Below are positions 11,800 through 22,530 of a stretch of 64,000 nucleotides of DNA, piece by piece (within the stretch, counting starts at the first letter, position 1; the number at the start of each line of letters is the position of its first letter). Below the pieces are notes generated by a model. That model was given only the letters and a program-made list of their open reading frames with translations. It was not told where the DNA came from and made no database searches. The position numbers and the translations under genes are program-made. Where the stretch lies: positions 372,001 through 436,000 of the forward strand of contig JAQFVV010006708.1 in NCBI GenBank assembly GCA_028023455.1, given 5' to 3'. This stretch comes from Epiperipatus broadwayi. Lineage: Eukaryota; Onychophora; Udeonychophora; Euonychophora; Peripatidae.

Positions 11800-12185
11800 T
11801 ATTCCCAAATTTACTTTAAAAAAAAAAACAAATAAAAAATGCCTTTACTTAATTTGGGTTTTACACAATGAGCAATCATACAAACAACTAGTTTTAAATT
11901 GGCTCTTGTCTGAACATATCTTGAGATATTCTATGCTTTGCTTAGCTAATACTCTCACACCCTATCCCATAAAGAAAACTTATATAAAATAGATAAAGAA
12001 ATAGATAAAGAAAACAGTTCTTCTTAAACTAATAACAATACAATTTTATTTAAAAAACTATATTTATAAAGTGATAAAAAACAAATATAAAAATGAATTA
12101 TAGGTTGTCAATAAACCCCCAGGGTTGGTTAGTTTAGTTTACAAAGAAAAAGGTAGGGGTTTAATTCATGTACCTCTTATATTGT
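11800..12185. other. AT-rich spacer, no gene seen
   Basis: Low-complexity AT-rich DNA between repeat C1 and the coding remnant. It contains an A-run near 11819-11830 and a few short direct repeats (ATAGATAAAGAAA twice near 11989). I see no frame or motif. Confidence 0.5.
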
Positions 12186-14037
12186 TTAGGTAGGATGAGG
12201 GAGTTGATTGACACATGGTTTTAGCTTATGAGGTTGGTAAACTCTTATGACCAACCTCTTATCTTTCAACATTCTATCTTTCAACACCTTACCTTTCAAC
12301 ACTTTATCTTGCAACACCCTATTTTTCAACACCTTATCTTTCAACACCTTGTTTTTCAACACCTTATCTTTCAACACCCTCTTGACTTCTTGTCTAAACA
12401 TAATCTTGGTAGCACACCAATCCCTACCTCTGCAATATGATGGTAATCTGATGATATTTTGACCTGAGGTTGATTCCATTCACCAAATTTTAAAAACACA
12501 AGCAACCCAGTGGATGATTTGTCTGATGGCTTTTTGTGAAACATTTTCAGCATGCGAAACAGTACAGAAAAATGGGCTCCCAATAGTTTCTATGGTTCTC
12601 CAGATTCACAGTAAAACAGATGCATCCCCAGATCAGGAGCTACAATCTGATATTCCTCTAGCTTCTTATCACTGCTATGGATAACCCTATGCTTTTCTCT
12701 GAATATCTGTACATCCCTTAGATCTATCCTATTTGTCACCAATGTCAATGGTTGATTTTTCATGGATGATTTTTATGGATGATTGGTATGATCAAAATTT
12801 TGCTGGGTATCTAGCAAAGCTATTCAGGACTCCCTTGTCCTGACCAGAGCAACACATCATTCTCCACTCCAGCCTCTGTAGTGTCACACTCCATCTCATC
12901 ATGTGGCTGCTTTCACAGACCTCCAGATCAGTGGGGTTTATATTTTCAGCTCCAATCATGGCCTGCCTGGGCCCAGTGATCTGCAAGGATTGATCCACTT
13001 TAGACATCTGGTGTACCTCCATTAATGAATCCCCTACTTGGTTAACCTCTGTCTTTCTTTCTTTCTTCTCATCTGCCATAGGTTTTGGTGGCATGTTGTT
13101 AGTCTCAATGGCTCCTCCATCTTTCTCAGCTGTGACATGCAAACTTGGAGGCTCTGCCATGTTCCCAATCTTTCTAATCTTCATCTTGACAGACTTCACA
13201 GGCCCAATGTTTTTATGCTTTCATTCTCAGACCACCATGCTCAGCTCAACCTTATCCTCATTCACTGTGGTCCCCACAGACATGGGTCTCTGTTCAATCA
13301 GCTGGTTAACCTGGTCTTGGCAGGTTGACTTACAAATGGTAGGTATCTCTACATGTTTCAAGTCTTCCTCTGGCACCTTCAGATCCTTCTTAATAGTGAC
13401 TAGTTCTATTGATAGATCACATTGAAGTTCTGCAGCCCCCAATGAACCTTTTTGAGTCTTCTCGATCATCTCCTTTGCTGTCTCACAGACATCCACCAAA
13501 CCCAGCATAGCCTGGCCTATCTCCACCTTTTGAAGGCCCCAAGAGCCCTGTGCCTTCTATTTCTGAACTATTCTTTTCCTGATCTTTCATTCCCACTTCA
13601 TCCTGTTCTATCCCTGGGGTCTTTAATACTGTACCTTCCTCCATCTTTGAACCAACAACCTTCTCCATAAGTCATCTTTGCTTCTTCCTCTGTTCTATTC
13701 CTGGAGTCTCTAAGACTGTAGCTTGGAAATTCTGTAGGTAATCTGCCTTTAACCCCTCTAAACTCTCTTGCTGCCCTTTTCCCACTTCCCTATCTCTGAC
13801 CTCCAAACTTTTCTGGAGTTTTGTCATCTTCTGCAGACTTTCTTCAAACCTCCTTTCAATTTTTGTCTCCAGCCTTTGACCCATTGCTGTTGTGTTTTGT
13901 TTAATTCTCTCTCTTGACCTTCTGAACTCTTCTCTTATAAGTTGGGAGACCACAACAAAAAACTCTGCATTCACAACAGGTTGTACCATGGAAGGATTTT
14001 TACAATATGCAGGGCTTTCCCCGTATCCTTCCATCAT
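12186..14037 (-). pseudogene. Unrecognised coiled-coil/charged coding remnant inside the C1-C2 element
   Basis: Several minus-strand frames join with few interruptions. Frame 14037-13483 has an N-terminal part with FFVVVSQLIREEFRRSRERI and a long heptad-rich stretch (LETKIERRFEESLQKMTKLQ), crosses a TGA near 13672, and continues with TVLKTPGIEQ. That peptide repeats upstream as TVLETPGIEQ. A single frameshift at about 13526-13483 enters the next frame, which runs to 12792 across stops near 13227. Frames at 12583-12371 and 12479-12186 follow, the last ending in eight five-residue repeats. The block is clearly less AT-rich than its surroundings, suggesting a protein-coding past. I recognise no domain; by position it would be the gag-like product of the element bounded by C1 and C2. 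A decayed host gene is the alternative. Confidence 0.45.
12258..12377 (-). repeat. 15-bp minisatellite, eight copies
   Basis: Tandem units of the type CTTATCTTTCAACAC, each 15 bp, with one or two changes per copy. Because 15 is a multiple of three, the minus-strand frame is kept and encodes repeats of V-L-K-D/N-K. It lies at the 3' end of the coiled-coil remnant. Confidence 0.9.
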
Positions 14038-14049
14038 TTTCTCAGTACC

Positions 14050-14690
14050 AAGACCCCTTCATTATATGATTCCTATTAATCCCTTCTTTTGAATTATGCT
14101 TAAAAGTTTTTAAAATATTTCATCACTATGGCTTCTCACCGCTCTTCTTCTCCAGAAATGGCTTGCCCTATGGTCCCTTTTCTACTAGCCTCAATCCACT
14201 CTAGCTTACTTCTAACTTGCCCTATCTCCATTATGATATGTAGTGTCATCCTTAAAGTTTAAAATGATTTAGTGAAATTACAATAGTTAGATTTTTCTGC
14301 CCAATATATATGTGGTTTACAAATTACAATACTAGAAATTTATAAATAAAAAACTATATAAAATTTATGAATCAAAATTTAGTAAAATAAAATTAATTCT
14401 TACCCCAACTTGCCTGTTTCTTTCTCAGATTAACTGCAATAATTTCTAAAAAAAAAAATTATGAAGATTCATTATTGTGTTTATTATTGTTACTATGCCA
14501 GTTTTAACTTTATTTGAGTACCCATACACTAAATATAGTTTATTGATCTTGTCAAACTCATTTCATTGTCCAGTATCCAACTCAACTCTTTAAAACATTA
14601 CATAAAAAACATTGGATTTCCTTTAAAATTATTATGCTTTTCCCCACTCCTCATGACAACATTTATTAGGAGAACCATAGTCTTCTTGGG
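14050..14690. other. AT-rich interval, no gene seen
   Basis: Non-coding DNA between the coding remnant and the tandem array. Composition returns to the AT-rich background after about 14250. Nothing recognised. Confidence 0.45.
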
Positions 14691-14699
14691 TGCCAGCCA

Positions 14700-16070
14700 T
14701 CAGTGAGCAAGTAAAATTAGGCATATGTATATCATATATTAAAAAAAAATTTAAATTGTTTATTAGACCTCTCTAATTATAATCACAAAGCATTTCATTT
14801 CAATCACCGTATGTACATATATCAACTCTGCATCAGCAAAAGAGAAAAAAAATTCATTTGAAACCTTCTAGTATATGCCAACCAAAAAATATTTTACATA
14901 TATATAGTCTGGGAAAAAAAAATTTATATCCACATACTATTTTATAATTTTAACCTATGATGAATGGGATTTACGATTTGACAAGAGTGAAACCAAAAAA
15001 AAAATATTTTTATTATTACATGATTTATTCCGCGTCAATATATTATACATATAACAAGTTATGGCATATTTTAACAAAAGTTAGAAAATTTTTCATATAT
15101 ATAGTTACTGACACAGAGTATAAAGAAATGAACCAACTCAGTGTATGAAGTACATTGACATATTCCCCAATTAAGTATTCAAACCTGGACCAAAATAAAA
15201 TTCTACATGCATTATGGAGTCAATCTATATAAATATTTCTGTACACACATACACGCATATTCAGTGTTTGAAATAAATTGATGGACCTCATGCTTGGACA
15301 TCCAGAATAAGGTTAAAAAAAATTATACTACATATATAAAAAAAACTTTATATATCTTATATAAAAAAAAAATTTCCCCCCCTTTTTTTTTTCAAACCAA
15401 AATTATCACTTAGGGTATGTGGTTTTTTACATTAGAAAACCCACACTGTCATGACAAAACTCGGGAGAAAAAAATTATACATATTTTTGAGGGAAAAAAT
15501 TAGCACACATGTATATATATCCCCTTCTCTTCTTTTCTCTCTACCCACATGCATTCAATTTAGGATCTTGTAAAATAATTAACAAAACTTCGCATCTGGG
15601 CATCCAGAATCTGAGAGAAAAAATTCTACATGCATATATATCTTTCCACATATATTCGATTCAAGGCTGTGGAAATAATTATCGAACCTGAAAAAAAAAC
15701 TAATAATAGTATATATCTTTTCCACCCACACATGTTCAATTCAGGGTCATGGAAATAATTAACGCACCTGGGGTGGGGAAATCTTTTACTCCAAGTATAC
15801 GTGTGATTGTATTATTAAAATTCTAGAACCCAGGGGAAAAAACTATACATATATATATTTTTCCCACCCTCCTGTATTCAATTCAGGGTTGTGAAAATTA
15901 ACAAAGCCTTATGGTTGGGTGTCCAGAACCCAGAGGAAAAAAATTATACACACATCTCTCTTTTCTTTCTGCCTACATATACATTCAGTTCAGGGTGATG
16001 GGCAATAATTAATGAGACCTCACATGTGGTGGTCCAGAACCTGGGGAAAAAAACCTATGTAACAGTAATA
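14700..16070 (+). repeat. Degenerate tandem array, period about 75-140 bp
   Basis: The same series of landmarks recurs: an ATACATATATAT stretch, a pyrimidine run (TTTTCCCACCC), CATTCAATTCAGGG, TGGAAATAATTAA, CCTCATG, then GTCCAGAACC and GGGGAAAAAA. The CATTCAATTCAGGG-like word appears near 15257, 15551, 15653, 15728, 15868 and 15971. Units toward the left are more diverged. This is old satellite-like DNA inside the C1-C2 element. Confidence 0.7.
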
Positions 16071-17600
16071 ATTAGCTCTCCATGTAACAAAATCTAGAAC
16101 ACTGGCAAAATACACTAAAGCTGATTGAATCCGGATGCTGGGATCCACCTCTGCTCAATTATCTATTACCCTATGGATGACATTTCTCAACTTACACAGA
16201 CATTCAATTTAACCATGGTCCTGAAGACACCCAGGGTAAAACAAAAAGATTCATAAATTAACCAATTTAACACTGATTTGGTCAGATATAGACACGTATA
16301 ACTAAGTGATTAATTATAGAACTTAATAGAATGATCTACATATAGATAAAATGATGTAGGTGCAATTAAATATAGAGTTGGATAAAATGAACTCACAGAC
16401 AATAAGACATGAAAATGAGTTATATTTTAAATATTAATTTAATAAAACAATAACAAAAGATATCAAAACCAAAATATATATGATTATGGAATGAGAACAT
16501 GAGATATTATGCTCACAGGCATCACATAGATTAATGTTACATATTGTCTTATTTTAAGTATTTAATAAAGTGTAGTGCGGTATTGAAGTTTATGCCTATA
16601 TTAGTATGCCAAATTTCTAGCTCTGGTGTAGTCTTCTAAATCATATGGAACTTAATAGCCAAAGTTATATAACTAGCTTAATAGTGCTCTTACAGCATCC
16701 ATCTATATCAAGTTAAGTTGAGCACTTAATCAGGCTCAAAGATACACAGGTTAGTGTGTTAACCTAGATTAGGATATACACTGATGCTAGATAAGTGTTT
16801 AATATAAAGGGAGAGAAAACTGGTTTATTATAGGTTTACCTATATACTCTATGGCACATATCAAAATATTAATAAAGCAAAAAGGTGCAAATGGGTCATT
16901 AATTAGGGCTTCAGCCTCAAAGGCTTGGTTGCCCTACAACTGATCAACTTGCTATGAATAGGAGCATTAGTAGTTCAGGGAGTTGGATAAGCATTAATTA
17001 TGAATAATCTAGGACCTTGTGCCCCAGTTCTAAAAGAGTGTGCTTTACCCGAACTATGTGATTAAGTGTGACCTCCACCAGCAACTCCAAGAATCATGCA
17101 GCAAGCAGATAATTGTACATTGCGTACTTAGTAAGGACACATCCGCAGCTTATACATATATAATGCAAATACATAAAATTATATTAGCATGCCCTAAAAA
17201 TAGATAGCATCTATTTGCATATCTATACAACCCAGTTCTCAAATTTAGTATTTCACATATACTATTTAGGGACTAAATTAATTGGTAACCTAGTTTAAGA
17301 TTATCATCTGCATCTCAACATATATAAATCTAAGGAGAATAAATCATATTTGCAGGATAATTACAAATAAAACATTAAAATATGCTTTGAGAATATCTCT
17401 GTGACTAGTTCCTATGATGTACAAGATATATATATAAATAGTTATAGTTTATAACTAGAGTTTAAGCAAACTACAATTTTTACTAGAGAATGACTGATTC
17501 TTAGAATATTAATACCCAAAAATTAATCAGTAAAATAATAATATGATCTTGAAACAGCGAGTGAGGAAAATAATGATTCAATTATTTAATATTTATTATA
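16070..17600. other. AT-rich interval, no gene seen
   Basis: Internal DNA of the presumed C1-C2 element, between the tandem array and repeat C2. No frame, repeat or RNA motif stands out. On the minus strand this would be the leader after the 5' LTR. No primer-binding site beginning TGG is visible next to C2. Confidence 0.45.
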
Positions 17601-18802
17601 GTGAAGATTTGAAATTATCTTCACAGATTGATAAGCTAAAATTATACTTATAAATACTTGTGGTTTCGAGTTATTTGGCATATTAAATACTTATTAATAT
17701 TAAAATGATAAAATTATAGAATAAATTGAATAGATTAGAAATAGGCATAAAAGACCCCAGAAAATTTATACATTTAGTTTAAAATAGATTAATAGAGTTT
17801 TACATTTTAAAAGAGAATTCAATATCACAAGTTTTACAATCAGACAAGATTTAAACATTAGCATTTAACAGTTTCCTTTGCAGATTTTAGAAAAAGTGTT
17901 TGGAAAGGTAGGTTTAAAAAATAGCTAGCATTTAAAATAAAAAAATTGGAAGTCACAATTTATGAACAGACCTCTGAGAGAAAATTTATCAATTTACCAG
18001 TCCGTCATTTTTCATTGCAGTTCTGGGCACTTGGAATGATAATAAGCTGACACTTTTTTTGTAACTTTTGGCAATGATTTAAAGTTAATGGAGGTTTTTT
18101 CATAGGCTGCTTTGCTGGTGTATGGCATTATATTTTATTGGACCAAAGTTCTGTCCATCCCCAGCAAGGAGTGAGAGGTAAGTGATTGCCGGACTACCCC
18201 ACTATTTTAAAGATAAAACGAATGTGGGTTCTGTTTACAATTCACTTATTATATATATGATCGATCCTTGGCAACAAAACTTTAAGTATTTATATTTTTC
18301 TAACTCTGGCCACCTGTTTATTTTTACAAGCTTGTCCATAGCTGAAAAGTCCATTTATTTATTTTAGGAAAACATATTCATTTGCTAAAACTAGCTGAAA
18401 AACAATTTTAATTATGACAACAGATTTAGATTTTGTTTTTCCACTTTTTTCCTTCTGCAATTTATTGTGACAATGCTATAAAATTTTGTGAATTGTTATT
18501 AACATTTTATATTTACAAAATCAAGTTCAAGCTATTTTAGAACTATTGTGTGACCTAATTTTTAAGAATTGTTTACAAAAAAAAACTAAGTTGCTTTGGT
18601 AATTAGTATAAAACTAATTTTATTACTATATATGTAGAATAACAAGAGAAATGGCTTATATACATATGCGATTTCAATAATACAACAATAAAATTGGCTA
18701 AATAATTTCAACTAAAATATTTCTTAAATTAGAAATATTTTAAAAATGAATACATATCTGTAATATATACATATACTATTAAATTACAGACTTACAGTTC
18801 GC

Positions 18803-18849
<47 letters not shown>

Positions 18850-18973
18850 ATTATGCATATATAGTAATTTGAGGTTGTTTAATTGGTTACTCTGAGAGGG
18901 GTTAAACCTGGCATATGATTAGGTGTGGGAGTGAAATATGTGAAACAGGCAGATGGATAAAACTGAATGTTCA
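17601..18973 (-). repeat. Long direct repeat C2 (probable 5' LTR of the second element)
   Basis: Second copy of 10481-11799, in the same orientation. It starts with hairpin GTGAAGAT/ATCTTCAC (17601-17608 with 17617-17624), which differs from the C1 hairpin at two base pairs with both sides changed. It ends near AATGTTCA at 18973. It is about 55 bp longer than C1, mainly because of an AT/GT microsatellite at 18799-18849. With C1 it brackets 5.8 kb of internal DNA. Confidence 0.6.
18799..18849 (+). repeat. (AT)n(GT)n microsatellite
   Basis: An AT run followed directly by a GT run, inside repeat C2 and absent from C1, so it expanded after the two copies formed. Confidence 0.95.
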
Positions 18974-20500
18974 CCACCAGACACCAAAACCTCAGGAAGA
19001 GGTTTCAGCAGAAGATCCAGAATTGGGGAGGACTGTAGGGTAATCAGAATCATCGTGTACAGGAGAAGTAGATAATACCCAGTATAGATACCCAAGGCAA
19101 GATAGGAAGCCACCTGCATATCTTAAGAGACTTTGTGAGATAGCTGACTTTTCTGCTGTTGGTGGAGGAGTATAATGTTAACATCATTGCAAATCAAGTT
19201 GAATATTTAAGAACATGATTGGTGGAATGTGCAAACATGAAGCCAGTAGTAGAGTTTAGGTAAATTAACTTTTTTTAGAGTATAACTAATAATTTGACAT
19301 TATTTTTTTGTATTAAGTTGTTAATAAATGCAGTTTTGCTTACCAAATCTATTGGAGAATTGATCTAAATTGATGCATACACATCAGATTTTTAAAAGAT
19401 TTTGCTTTTATACTGCCCAAGATAGAAAATTATATCATGTGTGGTACACTAGACTTTCATTTCATTTTAAAATGATGGGTTGTCATCGATTAGCCTCCAC
19501 ATGCCGCTTGATGGTACTCTTTTCATGCAAAAGCACAGAAATATACTGTTTACGTTGGCTATAGAACAGTTCATATTAGCTACTAAGCAGGCATAGATGG
19601 CATTTTACACCAATATTACAACTCACTTTTGTGCTTCACAGTACTATGCAAATAATGCACACTTCACAGATCACTACAGTATGATGTAAGGGTTTGCAGA
19701 ATTCAAGTTGTCCTAACTCTTTTCATGTTTATTTGAAATACTTTTTTTTCACATGACCTGACATAGTTTTAGATAGTAGTTATTGCAAGACAAAAGCCGT
19801 GCTTCCAAACATATCTTTTTAAGATTAAATGAATTGCAAAAGTATATGTTCCAGCATTATACAGAAATCACATGAAAAATGTATTTTATGCAGGGACAGC
19901 TACGAGACTTTCAAAGCATAAGCTTGGCATGATGAGAGTAATTTGAAAATCGAATTGTGTTTTGTAAATTGTTTTAAAGTAGTTTTCAAAGCATGGTTTT
20001 GTTTGATCAGATGGTAATTTTAAAATGGAAATCTTACATATTATTAAATATATTTGTTTCTGTAATTTTTTACAATAGTTTTCACAATGTCATGCTTGTG
20101 ATAACAGATGGTCCTTTGAATCATCAAAACTATTGGATCCCCCCCCCCTGTGAATTCCAGTATTATGCACTGACATGTATAGTGTTGTATCAGAGTAGTG
20201 TAAAAAAAGTAAATTGTAACTCAGCCCAGTGACATTATATCTATTGGTTTTTGACTGGCAACAGAGCCATCAAGCAGCATGCAGGGGCTAATCGATGACA
20301 ACCAAATGATGTAACTGCTTATTGTTAAGTACATTTCATTAATAAAAAATTATATAGAAAAATCATAGTTTTACCTTCACACCCAGTTTTCTAGCTACTT
20401 AACTTGACATTAGATCATCTCCAAGTTACCTAGTTTCAAACTGTATCACACTTTATTGTTCAGGTTAGAATGTATAACACAATATATTAAAGCTTATCAA
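18974..20500. other. AT-rich interval, no gene seen
   Basis: Non-coding DNA of ordinary background composition. Short frames at 19370-19564 and 19993-20232 have no recognisable protein features. A C8 run sits near 20140. Nothing else supported. Confidence 0.5.
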
Positions 20501-20503
20501 ATA

Positions 20504-20559
<56 letters not shown>
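20504..20559 (+). repeat. (TA)n microsatellite
   Basis: Uninterrupted TA repeat of about 56 bases, abutting the left side of the hammerhead-bearing foldback element. Confidence 0.97.
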
Positions 20560-20562
<3 letters not shown>

Positions 20563-20651
20563 CACTAGATGGAGCTTTACCAATAGCCCACGATCAAGCT
20601 TTGTTTACATAAATGCTGAGAGAGATAGAATTCAATATCTCTTTCAAATTG

Positions 20652-20781
20652 TCTCCAACCTATAAACCATGGTTTTGAGCTAGTTGGCTCATGTCAGTAA
20701 AGGGTAGGAAGACTAGTCTCCAACCTTTAAACCATGGATTTGAGCTAGATGGCTCATGTCAGTAAAGGGTAGGAAGACTAG
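20652..20781 (-). repeat. Tandem 65-bp dimer of decayed hammerhead units
   Basis: Two head-to-tail 65-bp units, read on the minus strand. Each keeps the stem II hairpin (GAGCC...AGCTC) and the CCATGG stem III, but the first box reads CUGACAUGA (two extra bases) and the GAAA box has lost its G. Both are expected to be inactive. The tandem layout is the typical genomic form of hammerhead repeats. Confidence 0.6.
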
Positions 20782-20790
20782 TTTCTAGTC

Positions 20791-20850
20791 TTTCTACTCT
20801 TTACTGATGAGAGCCAACTAGCTCGAAACCATGGTTTAAACATTGGAGAC
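20791..20850 (+). ncRNA. Type I hammerhead ribozyme motif
   Basis: All core parts are present in order. CUGAUGA is at 20804-20810. Stem II is GAGC (20811-20814) with GCUC (20821-20824) around a six-base loop. GAAA is at 20825-20828. Stem III is A-C-C (20828-20830) with G-G-U (20833-20835). The cleavage triplet is GUU, with cutting expected after 20836. Stem I closes by UUUA (20800-20803) with UAAA (20837-20840), and a possible outer helix pairs GUCU with AGAC after an internal loop. Known role: self-cleavage of RNA; in animals such motifs sit in SINE-like repeats, retrozymes and Penelope-like elements. Activity is inferred. The 2-nt loop of a 3-bp stem III is tight, so dimeric action is possible. 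Confidence 0.75.
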
Positions 20851-21059
20851 AATTTGAAAGAGATATTGAATTCTCTCTCTCTCAGCATTTATTTAAACAA
20901 AGCTTGATGTGATGTGATGTGATGTATTATGACTTCTCCTTAAATGAAGTCAAAAATATCTCAGAAATTATGCCCAGATAAACCTATTAGCCACTTTATT
21001 TCCATTCCCCACTCTAAATTTTCCCATAATCTGCTCTATCCCATTTCCACAACATAATC

Positions 21060-21970
21060 TTTGTCAACTCTATAACTTTTAGATCTAAATTCCCCTTTTC
21101 CCAAACCCAGCATAAAAAAACAATAATTCACTTTCTGTATAATCACTTTTTTCATATTTATTCTTCCATAACTTTATTATATATACCCTTTCTGTTTTCA
21201 AGCATTTACATTCAATTAACAAATGTCCAATATTTTCTATTCCTTCCTTACATAATTTACAAAATAAATCACCCATATTTTTCCATTTACGTGTATATTC
21301 TCTTGTAGCTAAAGATCCCATTCGAGCCTTAAACAATAAACTAATTTCCTTACTATTATCATATATTAACTCACACCTAATATTCTGTTTATTTCTATAT
21401 ATATTTAAACTCTTTTTACTCTCCATACTATTTCTCCAATTCTCTAACTCCCTATTCTTTATTAATAAATCTATTTTTTATCCCATTCCTTACCACTATA
21501 ATACTCAGCAATCCTTCTAACACAATCATTCCATCTTTTGTACAAATATACTTATATAAATTCTTTATCCAAATCTTTTGCATACCACATTACCTTTCTT
21601 ACCTATCTTGTTACCTGCCCTTTACTCATAACCCGATTAAATACTATTTTGGCTATTCTTTTATTATTCATAAACTGCAATCTACCAAACATTTTTATTT
21701 TACTTTTTGCATCTCTCATATGAAAACTTGACCATCCCATTTCTCCTTGAATTGTCTCCCTTGCTGTCTATACTTCTGCATCCAATGCATGTCTTTCTAC
21801 TTCCCTTTGAACTTTTTCTAAGTAATTTAATATCTCTTTACTAACATATAATGCATCATTACTGTATGTTAACCCTGCTATTGCAACTCCTTTCCATATA
21901 ATTCTAGCTACATCATATTTAGTATATGATAAATATAATAAATATGGTAAAGCTCTATCTAGTGATCATA
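21060..21970 (-). pseudogene. LINE reverse transcriptase 3' end with C-terminal zinc knuckle
   Basis: On the minus strand the segment 21966-21430 encodes the end of a LINE RT. It has a thumb-like stretch (GVAIAGLTYSNDALYVSKEI), then EVERHALDAEV, then a QGEMGWSSF motif typical of several LINE clades, then FGRLQFMNNKRIAKIVF. Several in-frame TAG/TAA codons interrupt it. Frame 21426-21085 continues with KARMGSLATREYTRKW and a zinc-knuckle signature, C-x2-C at CKLC followed by HLLIEC, near residues 56-75. Known role: target-primed reverse transcription. Endonuclease and catalytic RT domains are missing, so this is a 5'-truncated, decayed copy, as is usual for LINEs. Confidence 0.8.
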
Positions 21971-22317
21971 AAATGCAAGCTATTAGCAAGTTATGAAATT
22001 TATAACTTGTTTTGTTTAATGTATATATATATATTCTTTTTCTATAATACTTTGCTGTAATAAATGATTCACTATAAAAAAAAAACAATCTATTATGACT
22101 TTTTCCTTGTTTAAATATTAGTATAAATAAATATATGTATTGTACATATAAATATATTTAAAATAATCAAATAACATCCCCATTATTAGTGCAAGTTTTT
22201 AGATGGATTTAATTTAATAGGTGGGATAATCTTGATAGGAATGATTGAGTTGTAAACTACCCCTTACAGTATATATCACAATGTTTCCAATGATACTATT
22301 CTATTTTCTTTTTCAGG

Positions 22318-22530
22318 GGTTGCTGACCTGACCAGTGATATCGGTATCATATGTTTTTGATCCTGGACCTTTAGATTCATGAATATTGAATTTGAGATAA
22401 TGCTCTAATGAACCTCTGTTAGAAAAGCTCAGTTGGCCTAAATGGTATTTGAATATCAATATTCACGAATCTAAACATCCAGGTTTGATTCCCATGCTAG
22501 TACTGTCACTATTCAGGCCACGTCTCCTGA
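22318..22530. repeat. Short foldback repeat
   Basis: Left arm 22318-22406 and right arm 22449-22530 are inverted copies. Shared blocks include TGATCCTGGACC with its inverse near 22485, and TTAGATTCATGAATATTGA with TCAATATTCACGAATCTAA. No coding frame. Probably a small non-autonomous element. Confidence 0.6.

Larger units (their letters stand above)
20594..20906. mobile_element. Foldback element with hammerhead ribozyme motif
   Basis: Imperfect inverted repeat. The left end (CAAGCTTTGTTTACATAAAT) is mirrored at the right end (ATTTATTTAAACAAAGCTTG). The left arm carries a 65-bp unit twice in tandem (20652-20716 and 20717-20781); the right arm has one corresponding unit, as the reverse complement, holding the hammerhead motif. 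No coding capacity. A (GATGT)4 pentanucleotide run follows at about 20906-20926. Type unknown: a head-to-head pair of ribozyme-bearing SINE-like or retrozyme-like units is the best guess. Confidence 0.7.

Noticed and set aside
12440-12470. CTGATGA near 12450 as another hammerhead
   Set aside because: No GAAA box at the right distance and no stem II.
14700-16070. Repeated units considered as a CRISPR array
   Set aside because: Units are 75-140 bp, degenerate throughout, with no constant short repeat and unique spacers; the genome is eukaryotic.
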